A stretch of 64,000 nt of DNA from Alteromonas confluentis (GTDB lineage: Bacteria; Pseudomonadota; Gammaproteobacteria; Enterobacterales; Alteromonadaceae), in the NCBI RefSeq assembly GCF_001757105.1, contig NZ_MDHN01000039.1:21020-85019 (forward strand). Reading direction: 5' to 3'. Positions 46,456 through 54,776 of this stretch are shown here, piece by piece. The position numbers were made by a program, and so were the translations under genes. Positions within the stretch are counted from its first letter, which is position 1. Each line of letters opens with the position of its first letter. Below the pieces are notes generated by a model. The model had not been told where the DNA came from. It ran no database searches and saw only the letters and a list, made by a program, of their open reading frames with translations.

Positions 46456-48252
46456 ATGCAACAGTCGCACATTCGTAATTTCTCTATCATTGCCCATATT
46501 GACCATGGGAAATCCACGTTATCAGACCGTCTTATCCAACATTGCGGAGGATTGACTGACAGGGAAATGGCTGCGCAGGTTCTTGATTCAATGGATCTGG
46601 AGCGTGAGCGCGGTATCACCATTAAGGCCCAGAGCGTAACGTTGAATTACAAAGCCAACGACGGCGAAACGTATCAGCTCAATTTCATCGATACCCCAGG
46701 TCACGTAGATTTCACCTACGAAGTTTCTCGTTCATTGGCAGCCTGTGAAGGCGCACTGCTGGTGGTTGATGCCGGTCAGGGCGTAGAAGCGCAAACACTT
46801 GCCAACTGCTACACCGCCATTGACTTAGATATGGAAGTGGTGCCAATCCTGAATAAAATAGACCTGCCTCAGGCTGAGCCTGAGCGTGTAGCAGAAGAAA
46901 TTGAAGATATCGTGGGTATTGATGCCATTGACGCGGTACGTTGTTCTGCCAAAACCGGTATTGGTATTGAAGATGTACTGGAAGTGATTGTTAAGCGTGT
47001 ACCGCCACCTTTGGGTGAGCGTGAGGCACCGCTAAAGGCATTGATTGTTGACTCCTGGTTTGATAACTATCAGGGCGTTGTATCTTTGGTTCGTATTGTT
47101 GAAGGCGAACTGAATGCAAAAGACAAAATTAAGATCATGTCGAACGGCCAGGTGCACCAGGCAGATAAAGTGGGTATCTTTACGCCGAAGCAAACCGAAA
47201 CCGGTACCCTTAAAGCCGGTGAAGTAGGTTTCATTATTGCGGGTATTAAAGAAATTCACGGTGCACCGGTGGGTGATACCATTACGCTGGCACGAGCACC
47301 TGCTGAAAAAGCCTTGCCTGGCTTTAAGAAAATCAAGCCACAAGTTTATGCCGGTGTGTTCCCGGTCAGTTCAGACGACTACGAAGATTTCCGTGATGCG
47401 CTGGATAAGCTCAGCCTGAATGATGCCTCTTTGTTCTTCGAACCAGAGAGTTCTGCCGCACTGGGCTTCGGTTTCCGTATTGGTTTCCTGGGCATGCTGC
47501 ACATGGAGATTATTCAGGAGCGTCTTGAGCGCGAATACGATCTGGATCTAATCACTACCGCACCCACAGTAATCTACGAAGTGGTTACCACCAAAGGTGA
47601 AACGATGCAGGTAGACAACCCGTCTAAGCTGCCAGCAGTGAATGAAATTGCTGAAATTCACGAACCGGTTGTTGAGGCCAACATTCTGGTTCCGCAGGAA
47701 TACCTGGGTAATGTCATCACACTTTGCGTTGAGAAGCGTGGTGTGCAGACCAACATGGCTTATCACGGTAAGCAGGTCGCGGTAACCTATGAACTGCCGA
47801 TGGCTGAAGTGGTGATGGATTTCTTCGACCGTCTTAAGTCAACCAGCCGGGGCTTTGCTTCACTGGATTACAACTTCAAGAAGTTCCAGGAATCCGACAT
47901 GGTGCGGGTAGATGTATTGATTAACGGTGAGCGTGTTGATGCGCTGGCGATGATCACGCACCGCGAAAACAGTCAGGGCCGTGGCCGTGAACTGGTGGAA
48001 AAGCTGCGTGAACTCATTCCTCGCCAGATGTTTGATATCGCCATTCAGGCGGCGATCGGCAACCACATTATTGCACGAAGCACAGTAAAACAATTGCGTA
48101 AGAACGTTATCGCCAAGTGTTACGGTGGTGACGTGAGCCGTAAGAAAAAACTGCTGCAAAAACAAAAAGAAGGGAAGAAGCGCATGAAGCAAGTCGGTAA
48201 CGTTGAGTTACCACAGGATGCGTTCCTCGCTGTTCTCAAGGTAGGTAAGTAA
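46456..48252 (+). CDS. lepA: elongation factor 4 (LepA)
   Basis: LepA is a ribosome-binding translational GTPase. The GTPase motifs are AHIDHGKST (G1), RGITIKAQ (G2), DTPGHVDF (G3) and [10 protein letters not shown] (G4). The remainder carries the EF-G-like domains and the LepA-specific C-terminus with [34 protein letters not shown]. It has 598 residues, one fewer than E. coli. It is followed immediately by lepB, with a one-base overlap, the conserved arrangement. The 235-base gap before it has no assigned promoter. Confidence 0.98.
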   Translation: MQQSHIRNFSIIAHIDHGKSTLSDRLIQHCGGLTDREMAAQVLDSMDLERERGITIKAQSVTLNYKANDGETYQLNFIDTPGHVDFTYEVSRSLAACEGALLVVDAGQGVEAQTLANCYTAIDLDMEVVPILNKIDLPQAEPERVAEEIEDIVGIDAIDAVRCSAKTGIGIEDVLEVIVKRVPPPLGEREAPLKALIVDSWFDNYQGVVSLVRIVEGELNAKDKIKIMSNGQVHQADKVGIFTPKQTETGTLKAGEVGFIIAGIKEIHGAPVGDTITLARAPAEKALPGFKKIKPQVYAGVFPVSSDDYEDFRDALDKLSLNDASLFFEPESSAALGFGFRIGFLGMLHMEIIQERLEREYDLDLITTAPTVIYEVVTTKGETMQVDNPSKLPAVNEIAEIHEPVVEANILVPQEYLGNVITLCVEKRGVQTNMAYHGKQVAVTYELPMAEVVMDFFDRLKSTSRGFASLDYNFKKFQESDMVRVDVLINGERVDALAMITHRENSQGRGRELVEKLRELIPRQMFDIAIQAAIGNHIIARSTVKQLRKNVIAKCYGGDVSRKKKLLQKQKEGKKRMKQVGNVELPQDAFLAVLKVGK

Positions 48253-49154
48253 TGGCAAATTATTTTTCGATTTTGTTGGTTATCCTGACGGTAGCCACTG
48301 GTCTCATTTGGCTACTCGATAGCCTGTTATGGGCACCGGCAAGGAAGCAAAAGTCTGTACAAGGTACAGAAGCTGCATCGTCTGCGACAGGCCAGCAAGC
48401 CGAATTGCCGTGGTTAGTTGATACATCACAACAGATTTTTCCGGTTATCGCCTTTGTATTGGTGCTGCGCTCGTTTTTGTATGAGCCGTTTCAAATACCG
48501 TCGGGCTCAATGATGCCAACCCTGTTGGTGGGCGATTTCATTCTGGTAGAAAAGTTTGCCTACGGTTTGAAAGATCCGGTGCTGCGAAGCAAATTTATCG
48601 AAACCGGCGAGCCTGAGCGGGGCGATGTGGTGGTGTTTAAATATCCTGAAGACACCAACGTCGATTACATCAAGCGTGTGATTGGTCTGCCGGGCGACAC
48701 TATTGTCTATCAGAACAAACAAATTTTTATCAAGCCCTATTGCGAAAGCGGTACGGATTGCCCTGAAATGAAGCCCGTGCCACTGGAATTCCAGGAGCGT
48801 GGTGAATTTGTGCAGGATATGGTGCCACTGCTGCGTTACACCGAGCAACTTGGCGATGTTACCCACGATATTTTGCGTAATCCGGGCCGCAGTATTCCTG
48901 CTTCAAATTTCTATACACAACCAGGTACTCGCAGTAACGAATGGATTGTGCCTCAGGGCGAATATTTCGTGATGGGTGACAACCGTGAAAACAGCCGTGA
49001 CAGCCGTTTTTGGGGGTTCGTACCCGACGAGAACTTAGTGGGTAAGGCGGTGGCTATCTGGATCAGCTTCGAATTTGAGCGTTCCGCAGACAGTTTCCTG
49101 CCTGGTTGGGTTCCTACCGGCGTTCGATTTAATCGTGTTGGTGGCATTGAGTAA
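48252..49154 (+). CDS. lepB: signal peptidase I
   Basis: LepB removes signal peptides from exported proteins at the outer face of the inner membrane. Two N-terminal transmembrane segments flank a short cytoplasmic linker. The catalytic Ser86 is in QIPSGSMMPTLLVGD and Lys141 in DYIKRVIGLPGD, each four residues before the E. coli position. Box E is MGDNRENSRDSRFWG. It has 300 residues. Its ATG shares a base with the lepA stop, and its stop shares a base with the rnc start. Confidence 0.98.
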   Translation: MANYFSILLVILTVATGLIWLLDSLLWAPARKQKSVQGTEAASSATGQQAELPWLVDTSQQIFPVIAFVLVLRSFLYEPFQIPSGSMMPTLLVGDFILVEKFAYGLKDPVLRSKFIETGEPERGDVVVFKYPEDTNVDYIKRVIGLPGDTIVYQNKQIFIKPYCESGTDCPEMKPVPLEFQERGEFVQDMVPLLRYTEQLGDVTHDILRNPGRSIPASNFYTQPGTRSNEWIVPQGEYFVMGDNRENSRDSRFWGFVPDENLVGKAVAIWISFEFERSADSFLPGWVPTGVRFNRVGGIE

Positions 49155-49843
49155 TGCAGGGTATCGACCGATACGCACGGTTATCGAAACTACTCGATTA
49201 CCGTTTTAAAGACGAAGGTTTATTAGAGCAGGCGCTCACTCACCGCAGTGCGGCAAAAAAGCACAACGAGCGCCTGGAGTTTTTAGGTGATGCAGTATTG
49301 GGCATGGTTGTCGCTGACGCCTTATTTGCTCGCTTCCCCACGGTGCCAGAAGGCAAGCTCACTCGCATGCGTTCCACACTGGTAAAAGGCGACACCCTGG
49401 CAGAAATGGCAAAAGAAGCCGGGGTCGGCGAACTACTTAAATTGGGCCAGGGTGAGCTGAAGAGTGGCGGTCACCGTCGAAGCTCTATTCTTGCCGATGC
49501 CGTAGAAGCCATTCTCGGCGCGATTTATTTAGATGACGGTATCGACACCGTACGCGGTGTTATTCTGCGTTTATGGTCAGACCGTATCGATCGCCTTGAT
49601 CCGAACGAACACCCTAAGGACAGCAAAACCCGGTTACAGGAGTACCTCCAGTCCCGCCGTGAGCCGTTACCGGTTTACGAGGTGGTGACCATTAGCGGTA
49701 AAGACCACGCACAAACCTTTGAAGTCAGTTGCACCGTAGCGCGACTCGATGCACCGGTTTTTGGTGTGGGAAATAGCCGCCGCAAAGCAGAACAACAAGC
49801 TGCTAAAGAGACATTGGAGAAGCTTGAACATGCATCTGAATGA
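49154..49843 (+). CDS. rnc: ribonuclease III
   Basis: RNase III cleaves double-stranded RNA in rRNA precursors and mRNAs. The nuclease signature is [21 protein letters not shown], with later acidic metal ligands in [13 protein letters not shown]. The C-terminal double-stranded-RNA-binding domain runs from [13 protein letters not shown] to [14 protein letters not shown]. It has 229 residues. It is translationally linked to lepB, and its last 14 bases overlap era. Confidence 0.98.
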   Translation: MQGIDRYARLSKLLDYRFKDEGLLEQALTHRSAAKKHNERLEFLGDAVLGMVVADALFARFPTVPEGKLTRMRSTLVKGDTLAEMAKEAGVGELLKLGQGELKSGGHRRSSILADAVEAILGAIYLDDGIDTVRGVILRLWSDRIDRLDPNEHPKDSKTRLQEYLQSRREPLPVYEVVTISGKDHAQTFEVSCTVARLDAPVFGVGNSRRKAEQQAAKETLEKLEHASE

Positions 49844-50741
49844 TGATGTCGAAACCTATTGCGGACTGGTTGCCATTGTCGGCCGTCCAAATGTGGGTAA
49901 ATCCACGCTACTGAATCGTATTTTGGGTCAAAAGGTCAGTATTACCTCGCGTAAACCGCAAACGACCCGTCACCGTATTTTGGGTATTGATAGCGAAGAA
50001 GCTTATCAGACCATTTACGTTGATACGCCAGGGCTTCACCAAGACGAGAAAAAAGCCATCAACCGTTACATGAACCGTGCCGCTTCCAGTTCATTGGCTG
50101 AGGTGGGGTTGGTGCTGTTTGTGGTGGAAGGAACTCGCTGGACTGAAGACGACGAGATGGTGCTGACGAAAGTGAAAAACAGTCGCCTGCCTTGTTACCT
50201 CGTTATCAATAAAGTAGATAAAGTCGAAGACAAAGCGTCGTTGATTGATCACATCCAAATGCTGTCTGAAAAACATGAGTTCGACCATATTTTTCCGGTA
50301 AGTGCAAAAAACGGCAAACAAGTGGATGCACTGCGTGAAATGGTGCAGAAATCCTTGCCGCCGAGCGAGTTCTATTATCCAGAGGATTATATTACTGATC
50401 GCTCCAGCCGCTTTATGGCAGCGGAAATTATCCGCGAAAAACTGATGCGATTTACAGGAGATGAGCTGCCTTATTCCACCACGGTTGAGATAGAGCAATT
50501 CAAACTCATGGAAAATGGTGTATACCGAATTAATGGTCTTATTCTGGTAGAACGCGATAGCCAAAAACGTATGGTTATTGGTAAAGCCGGCAACCATATT
50601 AAAACCATTGGCGAGCAGGCCCGTAAAGATATGGAGAACCTGTTTGATAATAAGGTTTTTCTTGAGCTGTGGGTGAAAGTGAAACAGGGCTGGGCTGATG
50701 ATGATCGCGCCTTACGTTCACTGGGCTACGGCGACGACTAA
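49830..50741 (+). CDS. era: GTPase Era
   Basis: Era is a GTPase that binds the 3' end of 16S rRNA and couples 30S assembly to growth. Motifs are GRPNVGKST (G1), DTPGLHQDE (G3) and NKVDKVE (G4); the C-terminal KH domain contains [23 protein letters not shown]-type sequence. The ATG at 49830 lies inside rnc, ten bases after GGAG, and gives 303 residues, matching E. coli. Unlike the common rnc-era-recO-pdxJ order, pdxH follows. Confidence 0.98.
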   Translation: MHLNDDVETYCGLVAIVGRPNVGKSTLLNRILGQKVSITSRKPQTTRHRILGIDSEEAYQTIYVDTPGLHQDEKKAINRYMNRAASSSLAEVGLVLFVVEGTRWTEDDEMVLTKVKNSRLPCYLVINKVDKVEDKASLIDHIQMLSEKHEFDHIFPVSAKNGKQVDALREMVQKSLPPSEFYYPEDYITDRSSRFMAAEIIREKLMRFTGDELPYSTTVEIEQFKLMENGVYRINGLILVERDSQKRMVIGKAGNHIKTIGEQARKDMENLFDNKVFLELWVKVKQGWADDDRALRSLGYGDD

Positions 50742-50772
50742 GTGATCCGTCTTACGACGTTGTGGAGGTAAT

Positions 50773-51411
50773 ATGTCTCTTTCTGATATTCGTCGGCAAT
50801 ATTCAAATGCGCATTTAACTGAGCAGGAGCTCACAGGGCATCCTATTGCGTTGTTTCGTAAATGGTTAGATGACGCCATCCAGTCAGACAGCCCGGACCC
50901 CACTGCAATGACAGTGGCCACGGTAGACCCATCAGGCCAGCCATCGCAGCGCATTGTATTGCTAAAAGATGTTAGCGAGGACGGATTCCTGTTTTACACC
51001 AACCTTGGTAGTCGCAAGGCGCAAGAGTTGTCGCAAAACAATAAAATCTCTCTGCATTTTCCTTGGTTTTTTATGGAACGCCAGGTACGGGTTTGTGGCA
51101 CCGCGCATAAACTGCCTACCACTGAGAATGCAAAGTACTTCTTCTCTCGTCCTAAAGACAGTCAGCTCGCGGCTTATGCCTCTCGTCAGAGTCAGCCTAT
51201 TGCAACCCGCGAGCTGCTTATGACGCAGTTTAAGCAGCTTAAAGATAAGTTCGCTAACAAAGCACTGCCGGTACCGGATTTCTGGGGTGGCTTCCGTGTT
51301 GAGCCGCACCAGATAGAGTTCTGGCAGGGTGGGGAAGACCGTCTGCACGATCGTTTTGAATACAATAAAACCGCAGACGGCAACTGGACCACGCAGCGCT
51401 TAATGCCGTAG
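50773..51411 (+). CDS. pdxH: pyridoxamine 5'-phosphate oxidase
   Basis: PdxH makes pyridoxal phosphate from pyridoxine or pyridoxamine phosphate with FMN. Family blocks are MTVATVDPSGQPSQRIVLLKDV, GFLFYTNLGSRKAQELSQN, and the C-terminal WGGFRVEPHQIEFWQGGEDRLHDRF, which binds phosphate and FMN. It has 212 residues. GGAGG lies at good spacing before the ATG (50764 region). It follows era by 31 bases and precedes the TatD-family gene by nine, so the three may share a transcript. Confidence 0.97.
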   Translation: MSLSDIRRQYSNAHLTEQELTGHPIALFRKWLDDAIQSDSPDPTAMTVATVDPSGQPSQRIVLLKDVSEDGFLFYTNLGSRKAQELSQNNKISLHFPWFFMERQVRVCGTAHKLPTTENAKYFFSRPKDSQLAAYASRQSQPIATRELLMTQFKQLKDKFANKALPVPDFWGGFRVEPHQIEFWQGGEDRLHDRFEYNKTADGNWTTQRLMP

Positions 51412-51420
51412 CTTCTACTT

Positions 51421-52185
51421 ATGATAGACAGCCACTGTCACCTGGATTTACCCGCCTTTGATGACGATCTTGATGATGTACTTCAACGGGCGAAAGAAGC
51501 GGGCGTCAGTGGTTTTTTAATTGCGGGTACCACGCCCGCGGGCTGGCAAAAACAGCTCGATATTCAGGCTAATCACACCAATATTCATCTTGCCTTTGGA
51601 ATTCATCCTTGGTTTATTCGTAGCGCGCTGGATGATGCTCTCTCCGATTTGCAGCAAATGGTCGCAACACACCGTGACAGGGTATGCGCCATTGGTGAAA
51701 TCGGCCTTGATGCCACCATCGAATTACCTCTTGCAGAACAGGAAACCTGGCTACTGGCACAAATAGAAGTCGCGAAACAAAGTAAACTTCCGGTAATCCT
51801 TCATCACCTTAAAACCCATCACCGTCTACCTGCACTCATCAAACAGTCTGGCTTTACCTATGGTGGTGTCGTCCACGCTTTCTCTGGTAACGCGCAAGTG
51901 GCTAAGCAGTATATTGATCTAGGGTTTAAACTTGGGGTTGGTGGCACTGTCACTTATCCAAGAGGGCAAAAGACGTTAAACGCGGTGGTGGAAGTAGGGT
52001 TAGATAATATTCTGCTTGAGACCGATTCCCCTGATATGCCCGTTTATGGCTACCAGGGGCAGCGCAACGAGCCAGCTAGGCTGGTAAATGTGGTAGGCAT
52101 ATTAGCCGAAGCCTTTTGTACCTCACCGGAAATTATCAGCGCCCGCACAAACACGCATTTCAGGCAGTTGTTTATTCAGCCCTGA
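51421..52185 (+). CDS. TatD-family metal-dependent hydrolase (YjjV-like)
   Basis: TatD-family proteins are metal-dependent nucleases with a TIM barrel. The N-terminal IDSHCHLD metal motif, GIHPWF, GEIGLD, LPVILHHLKTHHRL, VVHAFSG and the closing LLETDSPDMP are all present. The last motif, with YPRGQKT before it, fits the YjjV subgroup better than TatD or YcfH. Length is 254 residues. It begins nine bases after pdxH. Its last 10 bases overlap the convergent Sel1-like gene. Confidence 0.92.
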   Translation: MIDSHCHLDLPAFDDDLDDVLQRAKEAGVSGFLIAGTTPAGWQKQLDIQANHTNIHLAFGIHPWFIRSALDDALSDLQQMVATHRDRVCAIGEIGLDATIELPLAEQETWLLAQIEVAKQSKLPVILHHLKTHHRLPALIKQSGFTYGGVVHAFSGNAQVAKQYIDLGFKLGVGGTVTYPRGQKTLNAVVEVGLDNILLETDSPDMPVYGYQGQRNEPARLVNVVGILAEAFCTSPEIISARTNTHFRQLFIQP

Positions 52186-52721
52186 CCAGAAGGTTTTATA
52201 TCCATGCTGGTGAGATATTCATCGGCATCAATAACCCCTTCGAGACTGGCTTTTTTCAGCCAGGCAATGCCCTGTAGACGATCGGCCACTACGCCTCGGC
52301 CCTCAATCAGCGCGACACCATAGTGATATTTCGCCAAACTGGAATAGCCCGCGGCGTCATTGGTGTTGGCGCCGCGCTTCATCAGTGCCGTGGCTTTCGC
52401 AAGATCCTTTTCCACCGCCACACCGGTTTCATACATCTGTGCAAGCCAAATCATGGCGTAAACGCTGTCGAAACGTTCGATGCAGTCATTAAAAATTGCC
52501 AGTGCTGCAGCGTGATCGCCGGTTTTCTCTGCTGCATAACCGTAAAGACACTTAAGCTGATTATGGCTGCTTATCATGCTGTCGTAGCTGAGTTCATTAC
52601 CGGTGACTTCACGGGCGACGTTGGTTGAATCATTGTCGGCACTGCTGTCGGCCACAGCCTCGAATGCGCTAAAAGTAAACAGCAAGGGCGTAAGTATGTA
52701 GCTAACGTGTGATAACTTCAT
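52176..52721 (-). CDS. exported Sel1/TPR-like repeat protein
   Basis: The start ATG at 52719-52721 follows AGGAA and gives a signal peptide MKLSHVSYILTPLLFTFSAFEAVA. An in-frame GTG at 52761-52763 would add 14 residues. The mature region has helical repeats: CLYGYAAEKTGDHAAALAIFNDC resembles a TPR, while VYAMIWLAQMYETGVAVEKDLAKATALM and YHYGVALIEGRGVVADRLQGIAWLKKA are typical Sel1 repeats. Such proteins mediate protein contacts in the periplasm. No specific role can be given. It is convergent with the TatD-family gene. Confidence 0.85.
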   Translation of the reverse strand: MKLSHVSYILTPLLFTFSAFEAVADSSADNDSTNVAREVTGNELSYDSMISSHNQLKCLYGYAAEKTGDHAAALAIFNDCIERFDSVYAMIWLAQMYETGVAVEKDLAKATALMKRGANTNDAAGYSSLAKYHYGVALIEGRGVVADRLQGIAWLKKASLEGVIDADEYLTSMDIKPSGQG

Positions 52722-52900
52722 GGGCTTTCCTGAGAACATTATTGTTGATGGTTTATTAACCACATTAGCAAAGGAAGCGGGGCGGGGCCAGTTCAGTAAT
52801 CGGCAGTTAACATCGGCATATTGCTTAGCTGAATATACGGCGCTATTGCCATGATCTCAGTGTATGTGAATTCCTGGGGGGAACATTCAACCAAACTGAT

Positions 52901-53506
52901 TTAGCGGTTACTGTTCTGCAGCAGATAACGGTAACGCCACCCAAGCAGGGTTATGATTACACCGCTGATGATACCTATGATCAACAAGGCGGCTTGTAAC
53001 ATAAAATCAGCGCTAATAAGTTGTCTTCGCTCTTCAAGCAAAGCGTCATCATCAAAAACGATTTGCAGCACACCGGTCTGAATATGGTCTGGATTCATTA
53101 TAGGCTGCATTTTTACGGGGAAGGGCGTATTAGAATCTAAAGTGGCTGGCGCTGTTTCACTGATGGCAGAGCTTAATTCTCTACCGCTCACATCAAAAAC
53201 GGCCGCTTTACGTATTACAGGGGAGCTTACCAGTCGGGTTAAGTGCGCATCGATGGCATCGGCATGCTTTTGTGCCACCGCGTCTGCGAGTAACATACTG
53301 TATTGCTCAGCTAAAACATCAACAGGCAGCGCGGCGGCCTTTTCCAGTGATTGCTGGGCATAATGACGTTGTGTCAAAGCCAAAAAGATACTCGCGATCA
53401 CAAGTAAGGAAACGGCAAGCAGATGAACGTTTCGCTTTTGCAGCCATGCAAACCAATGTGTTTTCTCTGGGGCAGGCGTTTTCCATGCCGCGTATTTATC
53501 AGTCAT
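52901..53506 (-). CDS. AhpA/YtjB-family membrane protein
   Basis: The protein has a basic N-terminus, a transmembrane helix (LLAVSLLVIASIFLALT), a periplasmic domain of about 120 residues and a second helix near the C-terminus (LQAALLIIGIISGVIITLLGW), the topology of a sensor-type dCache-like or Smp protein. Divergent placement next to serB matches E. coli ytjB (smp), which is the main basis for the name. I take ATG 53504-53506; ATG 53570-53572 is in frame but would leave almost no space for two divergent promoters. Function is poorly known. Confidence 0.78.
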   Translation of the reverse strand: MTDKYAAWKTPAPEKTHWFAWLQKRNVHLLAVSLLVIASIFLALTQRHYAQQSLEKAAALPVDVLAEQYSMLLADAVAQKHADAIDAHLTRLVSSPVIRKAAVFDVSGRELSSAISETAPATLDSNTPFPVKMQPIMNPDHIQTGVLQIVFDDDALLEERRQLISADFMLQAALLIIGIISGVIITLLGWRYRYLLQNSNR

Positions 53507-53639
53507 ATTTAGAAAGCTTAACGGTTTGTATTCATGATACCGGTTTTCGATTCCTGGGCATAATCTATTCATAAAAGGCTGTTTTACCTTGTCGATGAAT
53601 TCGCTAGGATACGCATTCTTTTATTGGCAGGATTTTATT

Positions 53640-54644
53640 TTGAGCGTGTTAACGGTTTCTTCATTACATAGTCAGCAAGGCTTGCTGGCGTTATTCGGCG
53701 CACAACCAGATGGCGTGGTGTTTAAAGATGCGCAATGGCAGGCTGCAAGTGGCAGTGAAGCAGCAACAGACGCAGTGTTAACCGTGTACGCCCCGGCGCT
53801 TACCCTTAGCCAACTAGCAGGTATCACTCAGGCGTTGGAAGGAACTTGTGATCTACACGGTTTTACCCTGCATCCGCTTAGCGGTAAGTTTCATGAAGTG
53901 GTGGTGAAAGCACCGGTAACGGTGTTGGATGAATCTGCATTGAAGCCGCAGCTAGAAGCTATTGCCGCCCAGTATTATGTCGACATTGTTGTACAGCATA
54001 ATCAACCAGAACTTGCTCGTCCGGGTTTGTTGGTGATGGACATGGACAGCACTATTATCCAAATTGAATGTATCGATGAAATCGCCAAACTAGCGGGGCT
54101 GGGTGAAAAAGTCGCAGAAGTGACGGCACGTGCCATGCGTGGTGAACTGGCATTCAGTGAAAGTCTGATCTCTAGGGTGGCGTGCCTAAAAGGCGTGCCA
54201 GTGGCACAGCTTGCACAAATTCGTGACAGCATTCCATTGATGCCTGGCGTTGTACCGCTCATTGCAGAACTAAAAGCCCACGGTTGGAAAATTGCTATTG
54301 CCTCTGGTGGCTTTACTTACTTCGCTGCCTATGTGAAGGAGCGCCTTGGTTTAGATGCGGCTTACTCGAATACGTTAAAAGTCGACGGCGACGTGTTGGC
54401 TGGAGAAGTGGTGGGTGAAATCGTAGACGCCGACGTTAAAGCGCGCAGAGTGGCGTCGCTGGCAGATGAATGGCAAATTCCCATGTCGCAAACGGTAGCG
54501 ATGGGCGACGGTGCTAACGATTTAGTGATGATGGCTAAAGCCGCATTGGGTGTTGCTTGTCATGCTAAGCCGTTGGTACGTGAAAAAGCCGACACTGCTA
54601 TTCGTTATAGTGGCTTACAAGGCATGCTTTATTTACTCAAATGA
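53640..54644 (+). CDS. serB: phosphoserine phosphatase
   Basis: SerB is the last enzyme of serine synthesis and a HAD-superfamily phosphatase. The HAD motifs are LLVMDMDSTIIQIECIDEIA (nucleophile DxDST), IAIASGGFTYFA and MGDGANDLVMMAKA. The N-terminal third is a divergent ACT-like domain. The start is uncertain: TTG at 53640-53642 has AGGA seven bases upstream, while ATG 53595 and TTG 53589 have none. From the TTG it has 334 residues (E. coli 322). It is divergent from the AhpA-like gene. Confidence 0.96.
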   Translation: MSVLTVSSLHSQQGLLALFGAQPDGVVFKDAQWQAASGSEAATDAVLTVYAPALTLSQLAGITQALEGTCDLHGFTLHPLSGKFHEVVVKAPVTVLDESALKPQLEAIAAQYYVDIVVQHNQPELARPGLLVMDMDSTIIQIECIDEIAKLAGLGEKVAEVTARAMRGELAFSESLISRVACLKGVPVAQLAQIRDSIPLMPGVVPLIAELKAHGWKIAIASGGFTYFAAYVKERLGLDAAYSNTLKVDGDVLAGEVVGEIVDADVKARRVASLADEWQIPMSQTVAMGDGANDLVMMAKAALGVACHAKPLVREKADTAIRYSGLQGMLYLLK

Positions 54645-54776
54645 TAGGTTCTTAGCCCAGGCACGCGTTGCATAATTGCGCTTTGCAGGGGCGATTCGCA
54701 GTACGATAAGTCGTAGAAGAATTATTGGAAAGTACGGAAGGTGACAGCGCTAATGCGAGTCACCCTGTTCGCTGTG

